From: Quercus robur
Taxonomy: Eukaryota; Streptophyta; Magnoliopsida; Fagales; Fagaceae
Direction: 5' to 3'
Length of the DNA stretch: 64,000 nucleotides
NCBI RefSeq assembly: GCF_932294415.1
Contig: NC_065538.1
Span: 20,482,167-20,546,166, forward strand
Shown here: positions 45,227-58,076 of the stretch, piece by piece
Numbering within the stretch: position 1 is the stretch's first letter
How the letters are laid out: every line of letters starts with the position of its first letter
Notes under the pieces: generated by a model
The model's input: the letters and a program-made list of their open reading frames with translations, nothing else
Database searches by the model: none
Told to the model about the DNA's origin: nothing
Program-made: the position numbers and the translations under genes

Positions 45227-46960
45227 CACCACCGGCTGCAAAGGCTAGGGCTGTTCGATTTCACCGAGGTCTCTGTCTGTCTTTTTGAAAAAGCAGTGAA
45301 GTGTGAAAGTGTGTGAAGCTGATGAGGTTTGAAAGAGAAAAAAAGGAGATGAGTGGGGTCACAACAACATGTGGTTGGGTGGCGAATGAAGCTTGAAGAA
45401 GAAGAAGTGTTTTGTTGCGTATGTGTATGTGTGTGTGGGTGGGGTGGTGGACCCAACTGATTCGGAATCTGGAGTTTTTGTCGGTATCTTTGGCGTATTG
45501 TCTTGAAGAGCTTAACGCTACCATGTGCATGTCCGAATCACCAAACAATAGTAATTTTGCACGTGGTTTTACAATCGTAAACCCTAGAGAGAGAGAGAGA
45601 TTTTTTTTTTTTTTTTTTTTTTGATTGGATAGAGAGAGAGAGAGAGATTTTTGGTAGACTATTAAAGTGGGAAGAAAATTTTTTGGGATTTGTTTTGTTT
45701 TGTTTTGTGTTTTTTACAAGAAGAAGAAGAAGAAGAGAAGTTTACAGAGTTGATTGTGGTTAGAGGTAGGTGATATAAGTTCTAAAGGAAAAATTGTGTT
45801 GATGCCGTAAAAATAGAATGGGAAATGGATCACGGAAAAAGGGGAATTAGCAAATATTTTCTTACTAAATTTAGCCAGTTTGGATGGAGGGAGAGTGGGG
45901 GTGAGTAAAGTAGAGTTGGCTGAAAATAGATTAATTTTGGACTAAATCTACTTTACTATACTCTATTCCATCTCTCTCTCCCTCAATCCAAATGGAAGGA
46001 ACTACTTCAAGAAGAGGTGGTAAACTTTCCGATTAATATCTTAATAAAGTTAATTAGTAAATAGGATAATACAGAGCTATGTTTTTGGGTCGGGTCAATC
46101 AGGTTTGAGTCAAGAACAAGTTAAGGGCAAAAACGAGTCATTTTAAGTTGGTTATAAAATGGGTTGAATCAATTGGGTTTCAAGTTGGGTTGACTTGTAC
46201 TTTTCACATGAATTTTTCAAAAAAAATTATATTTGTTATTTGGATTTAGTAAGCTAAGCAACAAATTACTTTGTGTAGAATGCTTGTTCAATAATGAGTT
46301 CAGCTCAACAAATTAATTAATACTTGTTCAAATAATTATAAAATTATACAAATTCTAACATTGTTAACAAAAACAAATAGTACAAACACAAAAAGGAGTC
46401 TAGTCTATCATTTGAAAATCTAATTTAAACAAATGCACATATTTCATTTCTACGCACTATCAACATTCCAAACGTGGCTTTGAAACCCAGACAGGACTGG
46501 TCGATCGGACCGCAGTAACTAGGTCTATCATTCTAGTTTTTTAAACTACCAAAACTAGAAATTTTAATTTTTCAATGAACCTTTCAAATTGTGGTCAAAC
46601 GGCCCGGTTTTCAAAATCGAACATGAGTCTAACAGTTCCTAAAAAATCACAAAACATTGCTCAAAATAATCTCCAACATTAGATCTTCCCAAAAAAAAAA
46701 AAAAAAAAAAAAAAGATTAGAAGACTATGGAAGAAAGTCTGCAAATCTGCTTCTGGCTTCTACATATGCATTTGCATCTACTTCTGCTTCTTCTTTTATT
46801 TGTTGAAAAATTGTGGAAGGAGACTGCTGTTTGTTTGAAAACTGTGGAAGAAATAACAGAAGGAGAGAGAGGCGGAGGCTGTAGGGAAAAGCTAAAAGAA
46901 TAGAAGACAAAAGTTCATAGGGTTTGAAGTTTGATCATGTGGCTAGCCAAAATTGCCCTA
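45227..46960. other. PERK promoter region and AT-rich spacer
   Basis: The first few hundred bases upstream of the ATG at 45226 should hold the PERK 5' UTR and promoter. They contain GT, GA (45586-45650) and T runs. About 45876-45995 is a small foldback (GTTTGGATGGAGGGAGAG and CTCTCTCTCCCTCAATCCAAA) that resembles a Tourist-like MITE without a confirmed target duplication. GGGTCGGGTCAA-type text at 46085-46200 resembles decayed hAT subterminal sequence. Confidence 0.5.
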
Positions 46961-47770
46961 TAACACCATTTTTCAAACATATTTGTTAGTTAACATCTTT
47001 TCCAAACTATTTAGGAAACTAACATCTCGAGTACATCATACTCAATTTTATTGTAGCAAATCAAAATCGAGTATTAGAGACTCATTTTCTGTACTGTACA
47101 AAGCCTGGAACTCGAGCCTGTAAAGCTTGAGTTCCTTAAAGTGAAATTGAGCCTTACATGTTCGATATTTAGAAACTAACACTTCCTCAACAAAACCTCA
47201 ACCCAAATCGTCACTGAAACCTTAACCCACCCAAACCCACACTGCGAGCTGGCAAAGAGGACAAGGAAGCACCACACTGGCATAGATGGACCCCCACGCC
47301 GTTCCAAACACAATACCACTGCGAGGTCCGAGCTTCTTCTTCGTCACTGACCCATCCAAACCCACATTGCGAGCTCTAGAGAAGAGGACAAGGAAGCACC
47401 ACACACGGCGTAGCTGAACCACCATGCTGTTCGGCATTGATCAAGTGCTTGGGTTTGTTGATTTTGTTATGGGTCTCTAGGTTTGTTGATCTCTCTGGTT
47501 GTTGTGTTTGATTGTTGGAGAAGATGGGTTTGCTTGGGTTTGTTTATCTCTTTGGTTGTTATGTATTGTTGGAGAAGAAGTTGTTTGATTGTCAGAGAAG
47601 AAGTATTGAAACGAAATCGATCTCTACGAATTCGATTTCAATGACAGAAAATGAGTCTCACAGACTCGATTTAGCATTCCAAAATCGAATTTATTGCACT
47701 CGAGATATTAGTTTCCTAAATAGTTTTGAAAACTTGCTAACTAACAAATTGTTTGTAAATCAGTGTTATT
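46961..47770. mobile_element. Foldback element with long terminal inverted repeats (about 810 bp)
   Basis: About 130 bp at each end are inverted copies (TAACACCATTTTTCAAACATAT...AGACTCATTTTCTGT against the reverse complement of 47640-47770). AAATCGAG/CTCGATTT words are scattered through the arms. The interior has a pair of similar 110-bp blocks (47225-47310 and 47345-47430). It has no coding capacity. Long arms suggest a Mutator-like or foldback element; no target duplication was confirmed. Confidence 0.6.
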
Positions 47771-48109
47771 TTGAAGAAAAAAAAACCCATGTGACTTAAG
47801 TAAACGTGTGAACTTTAATCATGATGCTTGGTGAAATCTCATGAGTCATAAGTTTTTTTTCTTCTCTTTTTATCCAGCATAACCAACTTATTAAAGTTTA
47901 ATTTTATTATTTTTTACTTATATTTTTTAAAACTTTTTTTGTTATATTTATATATATATATATATATATAACCGAAACTTTTGAAACTCTCACAATTTTT
48001 CACGTCAGCAATTAATTAATTTTTTTATATTTTAAAAATAAATTATTTTATTAAGTTTTTTACTTGCTAACCCAATAGACTACCCTCACCCGATAAACTC
48101 CCTATCCTT

Positions 48110-49053
48110 CTTTGCCTCTTCCGTTCTCTTTCCCTCTCTCAATTCTCAAACCCCTAAACTATAGTCCACGGGCACCAGCCTCCCACTCCTTTAGTGGTTG
48201 AAGGTTTTTGATCTTAAGACTTTACCATCAGACCAGATTCTCTCTACAAACATTACTGGTAAGTTTTTTATTTTGTTCTATAATTTTGGCTGTTAAATAT
48301 GATTTAGGGTTTCGTTTTTGGTTCTTTGCCTTTCTATTCTTTCTGCCTCTCTCAATTCTCGAACCCCTAAGCTATAGTCCATGGGCGCCATCCTCCCAAT
48401 CCTTTAGTGGCAGAAACTTTTTGATTTTGAGACTTTACCATTAGACCAGATTCTCTTCGCAAACATTACCTATAAGTTTTTTATTTTGTTCTATAATTTG
48501 GGTTGTTAAATATGATTTAGGGTTTCGTTTTTGGTTGTTAAATATGATTTAGGGTTTCATTTTTGGTTGTTAAATATGATTTAGTGTTTCATTTAGGGTT
48601 TCATTTTTTGTTGTTAAATATGATTTAGGGTTTCATTTGGGAGTGTTTCTTTTGAATAATTAGCTTAGATTGATGGGTTTGGAGCCCGTAGTGGGTTTTA
48701 TCAATTTCAATTATTGGCTGTGAGAAAATCCATCTGGGATTTTAGATTGAATTTTTATATGTGTAGATTGAAAATTGCATCAAGTTTATGAGTTCAGGGG
48801 TTACTTAGTGGAAAAGTGATTATTTTTAAAATATGAAAGTAACCACTGTGTTGGTTTTGATTTTCTGAATGACTTGTATGGGTTTGATTCTTTGGATTGA
48901 TAAGATAGTAAGGTCAATTTTAGTTTTATGTTTTATAGATAAGATTTATTTGGGCTGTTACTGGATGTTTTACTTAATCATGAATTCCAGTTGAGCTTTT
49001 GGCTACAGGAATGAAGCTAGAATCTGTTGCTAAATTGAGTGAGCAAGATCCAG
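48110..49053 (+). other. Possible 5' gene fragment with duplicated leader exon
   Basis: A CT-rich leader-like block (TCTCAATTCTCAAACCCCTAA...ACAAACATTACTG) ends at 48259 in a good donor GTAAGT. The block is repeated about 212 bp downstream, where the matching donor reads ATAAGT. At about 49007 an acceptor-like TTGGCTACAG precedes GAATGAAGCTAGAATCTG, which would encode MKLESVAKLSEQDP and end at 49053 with CCA|GTAAGT. No further exon or family is recognised. It could be the 5' end of a lost gene or chance. Confidence 0.25.
48501..48645 (+). repeat. 32-bp minisatellite (GGTTGTTAAATATGATTTAGGGTTTC...)
   Basis: About 4-5 imperfect units of GGTTGTTAAATATGATTT plus AGGGTTTCGTTTTT run in tandem, derived from the end of the duplicated leader block just upstream. 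Confidence 0.8.
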
Positions 49054-50713
49054 TAAGTTAGGGTTAGCAATTCTTTATTTCCCCCTTTGTTGTGTTTTGT
49101 GTAAGGAGTTTTGCACCCAAAAAAAGGTGATGGCTTGAATGAATAATACAAGTTAAGGTTTATAATATACTTGATGCTCATCTTTTGGGACAGTAATAAT
49201 ATTTCCTATCCTTTTATCAAACAAGCATCCTTGGCATGCCCTTGATGTTTTTGTGAGTCATTTGTTTGTGTTTGGATTTAATTTAAGTTTCTGGGTTATG
49301 GTCAAGCTTGGTTTTATGTTTAGTTTAATTATTATTTCATCTCAAGTTTACCATTGTTTTTATTACTTCTTTATCTAATTTTTATGGGTATATAGAATAG
49401 TACTGTGAAAAATACATACACACATGAATTGATATTAAATCTCTTCTTTAGATGAAAGAATGTTTATTAACCAACAAAATCCAGATAGGGTCAAATTTTG
49501 CTACCAAAATCCAAAAATAAGGAAGAAAAATATCATCTTGAAATTACTCATTTAAAACTAACTACAAGTAGATTTGTTACAATGAAGGTTTAATCCATCA
49601 AATGCTAAATTTACTTTGAAATTGCCATATAACCTACCTATAATATCATTCATGTAAAATGAAGCAAAGTTCTCTGAATCCTGTACCTTAAAATTACTTT
49701 AGAACTTGCATAATATCATGAAAATTGGAGGAAAATAATGAAGTTAGAGTCTACTACATAATCCAATTCTCCCTACTTTATTAGTTCATGTTACAATTTA
49801 AATCCAAAATAACTTGAAAATATTTAGAAGCCTATAATTGAACCTATTGAACTCAAATAATACCATATTCTCTCTGATTCATCAATTTAGAACCAAAAAA
49901 GAAAAAGAAAAAGAAAAACAACGAAAAAATAATGGATTTGTTGAAATTTGAGCTATTTATGTCTTTACTTCAAACATATGAAATAATGGATTTGATAAAC
50001 AATTCAATAAGGTGATTTGCATTATATGTTAAGTATAGTTTTTCTTATGTTCTTTATATTTTCCCTATTTACATGTATTGTGGTTTGCTTCCAACAATTT
50101 TATTTTCTGATTGTAAATCATTAGAAAGCAAAATAAATGTGTTTCATTTATTTTCTCTTTTGTGTATTTTATTCACATATTTCAATTTGGTAGTCAAAAG
50201 TAATTTGGCTGGTAAAAAGTATTGTTCTTTAGTGCCAAATGTTTGTTTGAATTGGAAGCCCTAAGGAACAATTTTCAGGAACAAGGAACCCTCATTTGTT
50301 TGGTATATTTTATATTTAGCTGGCCTTTGGTATTTCTATCAGTTACATATGGCTTGGTCTTAATGAAAGATTATTTCAAGGCAAAGTAAGTGGGGTTTCT
50401 GTACTGCTATTTATCTCTGAGTTGAGGACTTCTTTCATTGTAATTTTGGATGGTTCTTGCTTCATGTTGAACAAAATTTCTTGAATTTGCTGCAAACCTT
50501 GATGGGTATTGCTTAATAAAAAGTTATTTGTCTCATATATGTGGTCAACTGCAACTATCACGGCCATTGCTCTTGCACATGGAGGGGTAAGTCCATATTA
50601 CTTCAAAAAAAAATTTTTCATCTATCTTTTATAGCAAGGTTAGCAATCTGACATTGACCCCAAAAAAATTGAAATAAATATGACTCTAGGCATACTTTGT
50701 CTTGAAGATTTTC

Positions 50714-50754
<41 letters not shown>

Positions 50755-52786
50755 TAATGTATATGATATATGCTCACATTAATGAGCTTTTTATATAGCG
50801 GATAATCCGTTTGTGTCTTTTTAAGAAATTTCAATGAGGAATATAATATTTTTTTATAAATCCATTCCTATTCAAGAATTATAGGAGCATAAGTATAGTG
50901 ATGATCTTATTTTTGTTTCAAATGGTAATTCATTTAAGCTTGAACATTTTTTTATGGGGACTAAGGCCTCACAATGTTGAAATTGTCAATTTGAAAGAAG
51001 TAGACAAGAAGAATTTATTAATTCATAAGAAGCTATATTTGGTTTTTGATTTAGGTCATACGTTACTAAATTTTAATGAGCTTACAGATATGACATCAGA
51101 ATAAGATATTTAAAGAAACAAACAAATTATTTGCAAGGTATTACTATTACCTTTATATTTTATTACTTTGGTAGTGTGCTTAGCATTTCTTATATCATTT
51201 ATTTGGTAGTTTAGACTTTAGAGCTCATTCATGATAAAAGTATTTCTAATTATGACTAAGATTATGCTTCGGCAAGTTTCCAATTATTTGAAGTATGTAT
51301 AGTTTCATTCTCAAAGGTTCTTTCTTCATCATATTGAACTCGACCTGTTTGTGTTTTTGAAATTAACTTGAACTCTTATTAAAAGCTTGGTTTTGTGTCT
51401 ACTCTATGTGAAACATTGTAAAGAAGTAAACTTTGACTTTTTAGCTTTAAATTATAATTTTTAACTTTTGTAGCCAAACTAAGAAGGGTGAAGGAAAATT
51501 TTTCTTAAAAAAAAGGAAAAAAGGCTTATGGATTTTATGAGATGTATATGTGTTGATTGTGATTTTTATGCTGTAGATTGATGAAAAGAACTGAGAAGGG
51601 AAAAAGGACTTTGTTTAGGATCCACTTGAAATAGGGCAGAAGCCTAAAGGTTGCTTCTAATGTTGTTACACTTGGATGATTCAAAAGCTATGTAGACATG
51701 TGCTTATGCATTATATGTGATGTTTTGTTTGGCAAAATTTACATTTTTGAGTTTCTTCAATAAATGATTTTTTTTTTTTTTTGGGAGTTATGTGGATATG
51801 TGTAATTGTTATTTATCTTAATTCTTACCTATCAAAAACATATCATCTATCCTGATAATGGAATATCAAGATGAAGGATTTGCACTTGATCCATTAAGAC
51901 CAAATTCGAACATGCAAGTGATTTTGCTACCAATAAAAAGCTAGACAGTTCGTAACATGCAATTGATTCTTTTACCCAATTTTGTAGTCTAACTTGCAAA
52001 TGATTTTAATTGTAAAGCTTGACAATTTGTAACTTGCTTTGGATCCAATATATATATATATATATTGAGTTGAACTCATTTTTAGCAACTTTCTTGTGTA
52101 TCGCAACTAGTTATTTTTTAGATACTCCTATAATGTTTTAAAATCTTTTAAATAACAAGAAAAAATCTAACAAATACCATATTTATTGTAAATTAAGATA
52201 TATTTGAATCTCTATAAGTACTAATTAGTCAATATTACATAATTTTAAGCATTTATTTTAATTATTTTGTATTAAATATTATTAATTTAATTATGACCTC
52301 ATGGTTTGGTCTAGGTTTGACCTCGGTCCAATCTTAAAACTCTTGAACCTTTCTCTTTTCCGATTCTTTGAACGGTCCGGATTTCAAAACCATAATTCCA
52401 AACATAAAATGAAATTACAAATGCCCTATTGTATAACAAATTTGACAAAAAAAAAAAAACATATAAGAAATTTACAATCTTGAAATCTTTTTCATAATAA
52501 AATATCAATTTTGGTTAATACAATGGGAGCAAAATTACATATTTAATCCAATTTTTAATAGAAGTAGATTATAGAATCCTAACTCAACTAACCTTAAGTG
52601 AGTAAAATGTCAAATTTCAAATCACGAGTAAATAATTTAAAATTTATCTAAATTACAAATGGGTAAATTGTAATTAACTAATAAACTAATGACTAAAAGT
52701 AAAATTATATGTCAAAAAATATAAGAAAGTACAAAACTAATTAAATAACTCGTTAAAGTAAAGAATAAATAAAATGAGACCCAAAC
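49054..52786. other. AT-rich spacer without recognised genes
   Basis: I searched here for PERK kinase exons on the minus strand that could belong to the first exon at 52787-53096 and found no HRD, DFG or P-loop-like sequence. It holds a 32-bp poly(T) run near 50718-50749 and (TA)n near 52047-52064. The block at about 52395-52515 is similar to 54215-54295. Confidence 0.5.
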
Positions 52787-53096
52787 TTTTAGGTTCACCT
52801 GGTTGTGGTTTTGGTCGTGAAATACCATCCTCAGATTTAGACGGAATTTGATTGTTTACCTTCCTCCTTCTATACCGAATGATGCAGTAGCCCAAAACAA
52901 GAAGCAGAACTAACCCTCCTACCACTGCCCCCACTATCAGCCCTATCGGTGGCGGCGATGACGACTGTGACTGCGACTGCGGCGGCGGTGTCATATCTGG
53001 TAGCAATTCATCCGCCGGAGGATCCAGTGGCAAATCATCTTCCGGAGGATGTTCCGGCGACAACGGTGGAGGCGAAAAGGGGCTCAGAAACGACAT
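52787..53096 (-). CDS. Orphan PERK-type first exon (proline-rich plus membrane span, no kinase exons)
   Basis: From ATG at 53096 the frame encodes a Pro/Ser-rich segment (about residues 6-50, MTPPPQSQSQSSSPPPIG near its end), a single membrane span (about 51-74, GLIVGAVVGGLVLLLVLGY), basic RYRRRK, then KPQPGEPK. It stops matching coding logic at a potential donor A|GTTTGG at 52786, the same phase (1) and same relative place as the donor of the complete PERK gene's first exon. The two exons also share the GLIVG...GG...YR pattern, so they look like diverged duplicates. No kinase exon follows for 7.5 kb on this strand until the PERK gene itself. It could be a partial duplicate, or an alternative first exon spliced to the PERK kinase exons. 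Confidence 0.6.
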
Positions 53097-55224
53097 ATCC
53101 AGAGGGATTTTCCGGTGATGGTTTTTTTCTATACTGTACGTTCTGATACCGAGTCTGTCTAGGAGTGAGAGCTGACCTGACCTACTCTTTCTATGAAGGA
53201 AAGAAAGGAGTAGAATTTGAGAGTTGGAGGTAAGAATGACATATCTATAATTAATATATGATTATATGGTTAAGTTGGTGAAGAAAAATTGTGTAGCAGT
53301 AGCAGACCGGCAGTCATGACTTTTATTACTACAATAAAAAAAACTTGGCCCCATGAATACGCAGGGCAAAGCACGATTTCCACATAAACCGGGACCAACT
53401 CAGACTTTCACTTGTTCGGAAAAGTATTCTTATGGACTCAGTTCAGACAAGAACTTCTCTGATGAGCTGAAGGAAATTAATTCTTACAGTGACCGCTGGG
53501 TGGTTGCTAGAAATGAGGACGACGTGATGAGCTGAAGGAAATTAATTCTTATAGTGACCGCTGGGTGGTTGCAAGACAAGAATTTCTCCTCTTTGTTCCA
53601 AATAGTTATTGAGATCAAACCATGTGCATCAGACTTTGTTTTGGTCAAGTTTGGAGATTCTTCAAATACGACTTGTTCAAATGGTGGGAAAGAGTCGACT
53701 ACAATTTCTTTTTCAAGCCTTAATGGAAGAAAAAAGAAATAAACAGTTTGTGTTTTTCTTTCCAGCAACGAGACTGATAAATAAAGAAAGAATTGTCAAC
53801 TTCAAGAAATGTGATCCTCCATTGGGTTATAAACAATCTCTCTTTAGAACTTAGTAGATCTATCAAGGTGTACACTGTCATTTCAATTGGATGAATGATG
53901 AATTTATTGTATTCTTCACGGTATATGGCTGGACTAGTAATTGGCTGCGCCGGAACAAATCAATACAATTTGACAACTAAGGCAAATTTTGAGTGGAGCA
54001 TTTTTTTTTTTTATTTGGATAATATTTTTTTTTATATTATCATTTATTTTTTATATTTAAAAGTTGCATGTTGTTCTTGCTTTTGAAATATAAAATTATT
54101 TATTGTTTTTGTATTTAGATTTCGTAAAATTTATTTTCCAGTGACAGTATGAATAATCCATTTAATCTTCTTCTTATATAATTGATTTTAATTAGGATTT
54201 CATAAATTTACCATAAAATGAAATTACAAATGCCCTGTTGGGTAACAAATTTGACAAAAAAATAAAAACATATTTTTCATAATAAAATATCAATTGTGAG
54301 AAACTAGACCACATACATAACAAAGTTCAGCAAAAAAAGGAGAGAGGGAGACGAACAGAGAAGAAGAAGAAAAAAAAGAAAGAAGAAGAAGAAGAAGAAG
54401 ACGGACATATCGTTTTTTTGCTTCATGGCACCACCCCTGCTTCATCGTCGTCTTCTTCCTTTTCTCCTTTTCTGTGTTTTTTAATTTTTTAATTTATTTT
54501 AGGTTCAGATTCAATGGGAAGTAGGGAACCATGAGAAGAGGTCTGATTACGGTTCTTAAAACCGTGAGGTCTGACTACAGTTCGCATAGGTTCCTGTTTT
54601 TTTCCATAGAACGGTTATTGAGGCTAAAAGAACCGCAAAAATGAATGGTTCGAGGTTTTTCTGGTCGGACCGTACGGTCCAATCCGGGTTTCAAAACCTT
54701 GCCATTTAGTAGAAAGTGTAGGGACACTGTAAAAACCACACCATTTCACAAAGAGTACTAGTGTTTGCCACAACCATAGAAAAAAGCACTCGATGTATGA
54801 AGAACTGATGTTGTTACTAGAGAAACATTCAGGCTAGTAGGATGAATTTTGAGCTATAGCATTGGAAGAAAGAGGCCCAACCTTAAAATAGGCAAATTAT
54901 ACCTAATTAAAAAAAAAAAAATCAGACCAGGGGGGCTTGAGCCCCCTCTGGATCCATCCTTGGTTATTTCACTGGTTGTAAAGTTTGGCCTTTAGGTGAA
55001 AGATAGAAAGTTAACTTTCTTAACATTAGGTCTCCATTAAGGTTAAAAAGAAAAAAAATCCTATTCATTGGTATAGAAGAAAAGTCTATCATTTGTGAAT
55101 AAAAATAATTTTTTATTAATTGTTAGAACAGTGATGTATTATTCTTTATCAAATGATACATAGGGTTGCAAAATATTTTAGGGCTTCACTCAAGGGTCCA
55201 CCATTTTGGAGGGAGAAGAAAAAT

Positions 55225-55271
<47 letters not shown>

Positions 55272-55525
55272 GCACAATATGAGAGACAGGAAGTTTAAGG
55301 TTTTCTCTATTAAGATTTTTGTACAACACATAAATCAAAGAGAATTTGAGAGGCATGAATTTAAATAATGAAATGAAAAAAGAATTATAAATGCTTATGC
55401 AAGAGTGCAAAGAAAATAAAGGGAGTTTTGCTAGCCGTGAGACACAGAAAAATAGAATTTCATTATATAGAGTTTTTTTTTTTTTTTTTTTTTGGTGTGT
55501 TTCCAATATAGAGAATTGAAATATC
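53097..55525. other. Spacer with short direct repeats
   Basis: GATGAGCTGAAGGAAATTAA and the following bases (47 bp) occur at 53461-53507 and, nearly identically, at 53527-53573. 54215-54295 resembles 52395-52515. A (GA)n tract lies at 55230-55268. No gene recognised. Confidence 0.5.
55230..55268. repeat. (GA)n microsatellite
   Basis: About 19 perfect GA units in the minus-strand sense of CT. Confidence 0.95.
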
Positions 55526-56183
55526 TGTTGGAAATATTACACAAAGTAATAATGGAAGAACAAAGTTAAGACAAAAGACAAATAGAAAATAGATAACTTG
55601 GAAACACAATATTGTTTTCCTTAGACAATATTTTCCTCCCCTACTATTATTGCTAAAGGGTTATCACAAATTTGTCCTCAGGATACAATTAAGATGTTGG
55701 GTTCTACAGATAGCAATTCTAGAGAATGACCATAGGATTTCTTGTGTTTCTTTCTAACTTACTATTTTCAAGTGAACATAAGCCTCTATTTATACTCATA
55801 GGGTTATATTTCATCAAAAGACATGTATGGAGAGTTAAAATGTTTCATAAAATCATTCACAAGACTTGAAACCTCTTCAACCTTTTTGAACAGTAACCAG
55901 AAAATTTTGCAAAAAATCCTATTTCATGATTTTCGATCGATTGAGTGCTCTTTTCGATCGGTCGAACAGAAATCGAATAGCGATCAAAACATCTAGAAAC
56001 TCTAGGATTATTTTCTTACCATTTCGATCGATCGATCCAAAGTTTCGACCAATCGAAAATGCTGTTTTTCGAATTTTCACTTAGAAAATTCCAGAACTTA
56101 AATTTTCACTTTATGAAACAATATTCTCCAAACTTAAACATCATTATTACAATCTATCCATGTATATACCTATATATACAACA
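55526..56183 (-). mobile_element. Probable solo LTR, antisense (fossil)
   Basis: The block starts TGTTGGAAATATT and ends TACAACA. It has flanking ATATC and ATATG (a possible 5-bp duplication with one mismatch), and antisense TATA-box-like text (TCTATTTATACTC at about 55783). It is rich in CGATCGAT words also seen near 16410-16440 in another LTR-like block. No internal coding region is present. Probably a Copia-type solo LTR, moderately old. Confidence 0.5.
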
Positions 56184-56569
56184 ATATGTAGCTAGTGAGT
56201 TGTATTAAATCTAGAGGAGATATTATTGTATTTGATTTTATCTCATGTTTTGGATTTAAATTAAGTATAAATTATAATTAATTTTATTAATGTGTATTTC
56301 TTTAGAGCTGGTTTCATGGTTATTCTTTCAAGGAAAGGTTATTCATAGAAATTTTGGTGTTCTTACCCTAGTAATCTTGGTTATAATACTTTTGAGGATT
56401 GAATTAAATCAATCGATTGCCATAATTGATTGAAAAAGAAAAGAAAAAAAAGAAGTGAATTTGTTGACGTAGGACTGACCGACAACAAATGTACATTAAA
56501 ATTTCTCATATGTTTTTTTTTACTTTTTATTTTCTAAATGATTTTTAGGTTTCTATATTGTTTGAGTTA

Positions 56570-56604
<35 letters not shown>

Positions 56605-56614
56605 TTTTTTTTTG

Positions 56615-57518
56615 TGTTGGCATATCTTTTGACAAAATGCATTTTACTTCTAATTAGGTAGATCTAAGATGTGCTTAGAATATCATAAAGTGTGTTGAGC
56701 AACCAAAACAAGTGGTATTATTAAGTGTCCGTTTAGAAAAAAATTGAACCAAGTGAAGAAAAACTGAAATAGTGAATCTCAACACTAGTGTCGAAACTAG
56801 TATCTATTGAGATTAAATAAAGGACCTTAACACTAACTCAACACCTCTCGATCTATCGGGCTATGCAGATCTAGAATTCCCAGATCAGAATTTTAGCTCA
56901 TGATGACTTGGATTACTAGGGTTTCGTTTACTAAAATCATAAAGGGTATAAAAACTTTATATTAATATCATCAAAGACACAAAGGCTCAATCAGAGAATT
57001 CATATATTTTTGGAAAAACTATTGCGTTTTTGTGCGTCTTAAGGTTTTGTAATATAGTGCTTCTAGATCTTCAACATGTATTGAAGTTAAGAACTTTGCA
57101 TCTAACAACAAACATCAGTTGCTAGAAAGTTAGTCACATACTAGGACCCGTGTAAAAGGAAAGAAATTTCTACAAAATCTAGTCCAATTAGGGATTGGTG
57201 TGAAGGTTCAACTGTAGGTTGGTAATTTGAGATTGTCCACGGTAGTAATAAGATTCCTTATATCTATAACCACTTGATTCTTAATTAATGATTCTTGGGA
57301 TTGATGACTTGAAAATTATTCAATGGAGTTTTGCCGTACGAGGGGTTTTCCTCATTAGCCAGCAAATCACAGTGTCAATTTATTTTTCACTACACTTTTG
57401 TTTATTTGGTGATTTGTGTGTGTCTCCATAATTTGTATCATTGTATGTAATTTGACTTAATTAATCAACTTAGATAATTGAATTAATTAATTAATCAGAA
57501 TCAATCTATAACCCAACA
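56615..57518 (+). mobile_element. Probable solo LTR (fossil), TGTTGG...CCAACA ends
   Basis: The block of about 904 bp starts TGTTGGCATATC and ends ATAACCCAACA, giving perfect 6-bp inverted termini. It contains GGGTATAAAAAC (about 56946), a plausible LTR promoter, and downstream text similar to the block at 16293-17096. No matching target duplication or second LTR was found, so it may be a partial or rearranged copy. Confidence 0.45.
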
Positions 57519-58076
57519 TACATTCTAGATTTTATTTTATTTTGATATAATTTTTTATAAATCACATTCTGGTTGAGTTCCATAAAACTTAAATTTTGGT
57601 GGGATCCATAACACTCAAAATCTGATAGCGATCAGTAATATAAGAACTCTCAAATTCTAGTTGAAATCTGTGAAGCTCAAATTCCAGTAGAGTTTCATAA
57701 AAATCATATTTTAGGAACTATTGCATGTGTTGTAGGCTTAGTGGTTCTTGAACAATCACTGATTCCTAAACCCGCGGATACACTTGCAACTCCAGAACTT
57801 GGAACTCGTACTATTTATTGACCATAATTCATAGCCCTAGTTACCATAAGAAACGTATCATAAATATCGCAAAGGATAGGGCTAAGGATCTGAGGTTTCA
57901 TTCACCAATGATCAGGGAAAGGTCAAAGTCACGACAGACCAACCTGGTTGAGTCCTAGGAGGAGAATTGATCTAATCTTTCAATCCCTAAAATTCAAAAT
58001 CCAAATTTTCTGTTCGAGTGGTCCTAAGTATTAATTCCTATGAGTGGGTGACTATGGTATAAATTCTTTTGGGTGG

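Noticed and set aside
45226-45624. Frames upstream of the PERK start
   Set aside because: They are in the 5' leader/promoter with GT and GA runs, on the wrong frame for PERK. The ATG at 45226 gives a typical PERK N-terminus.
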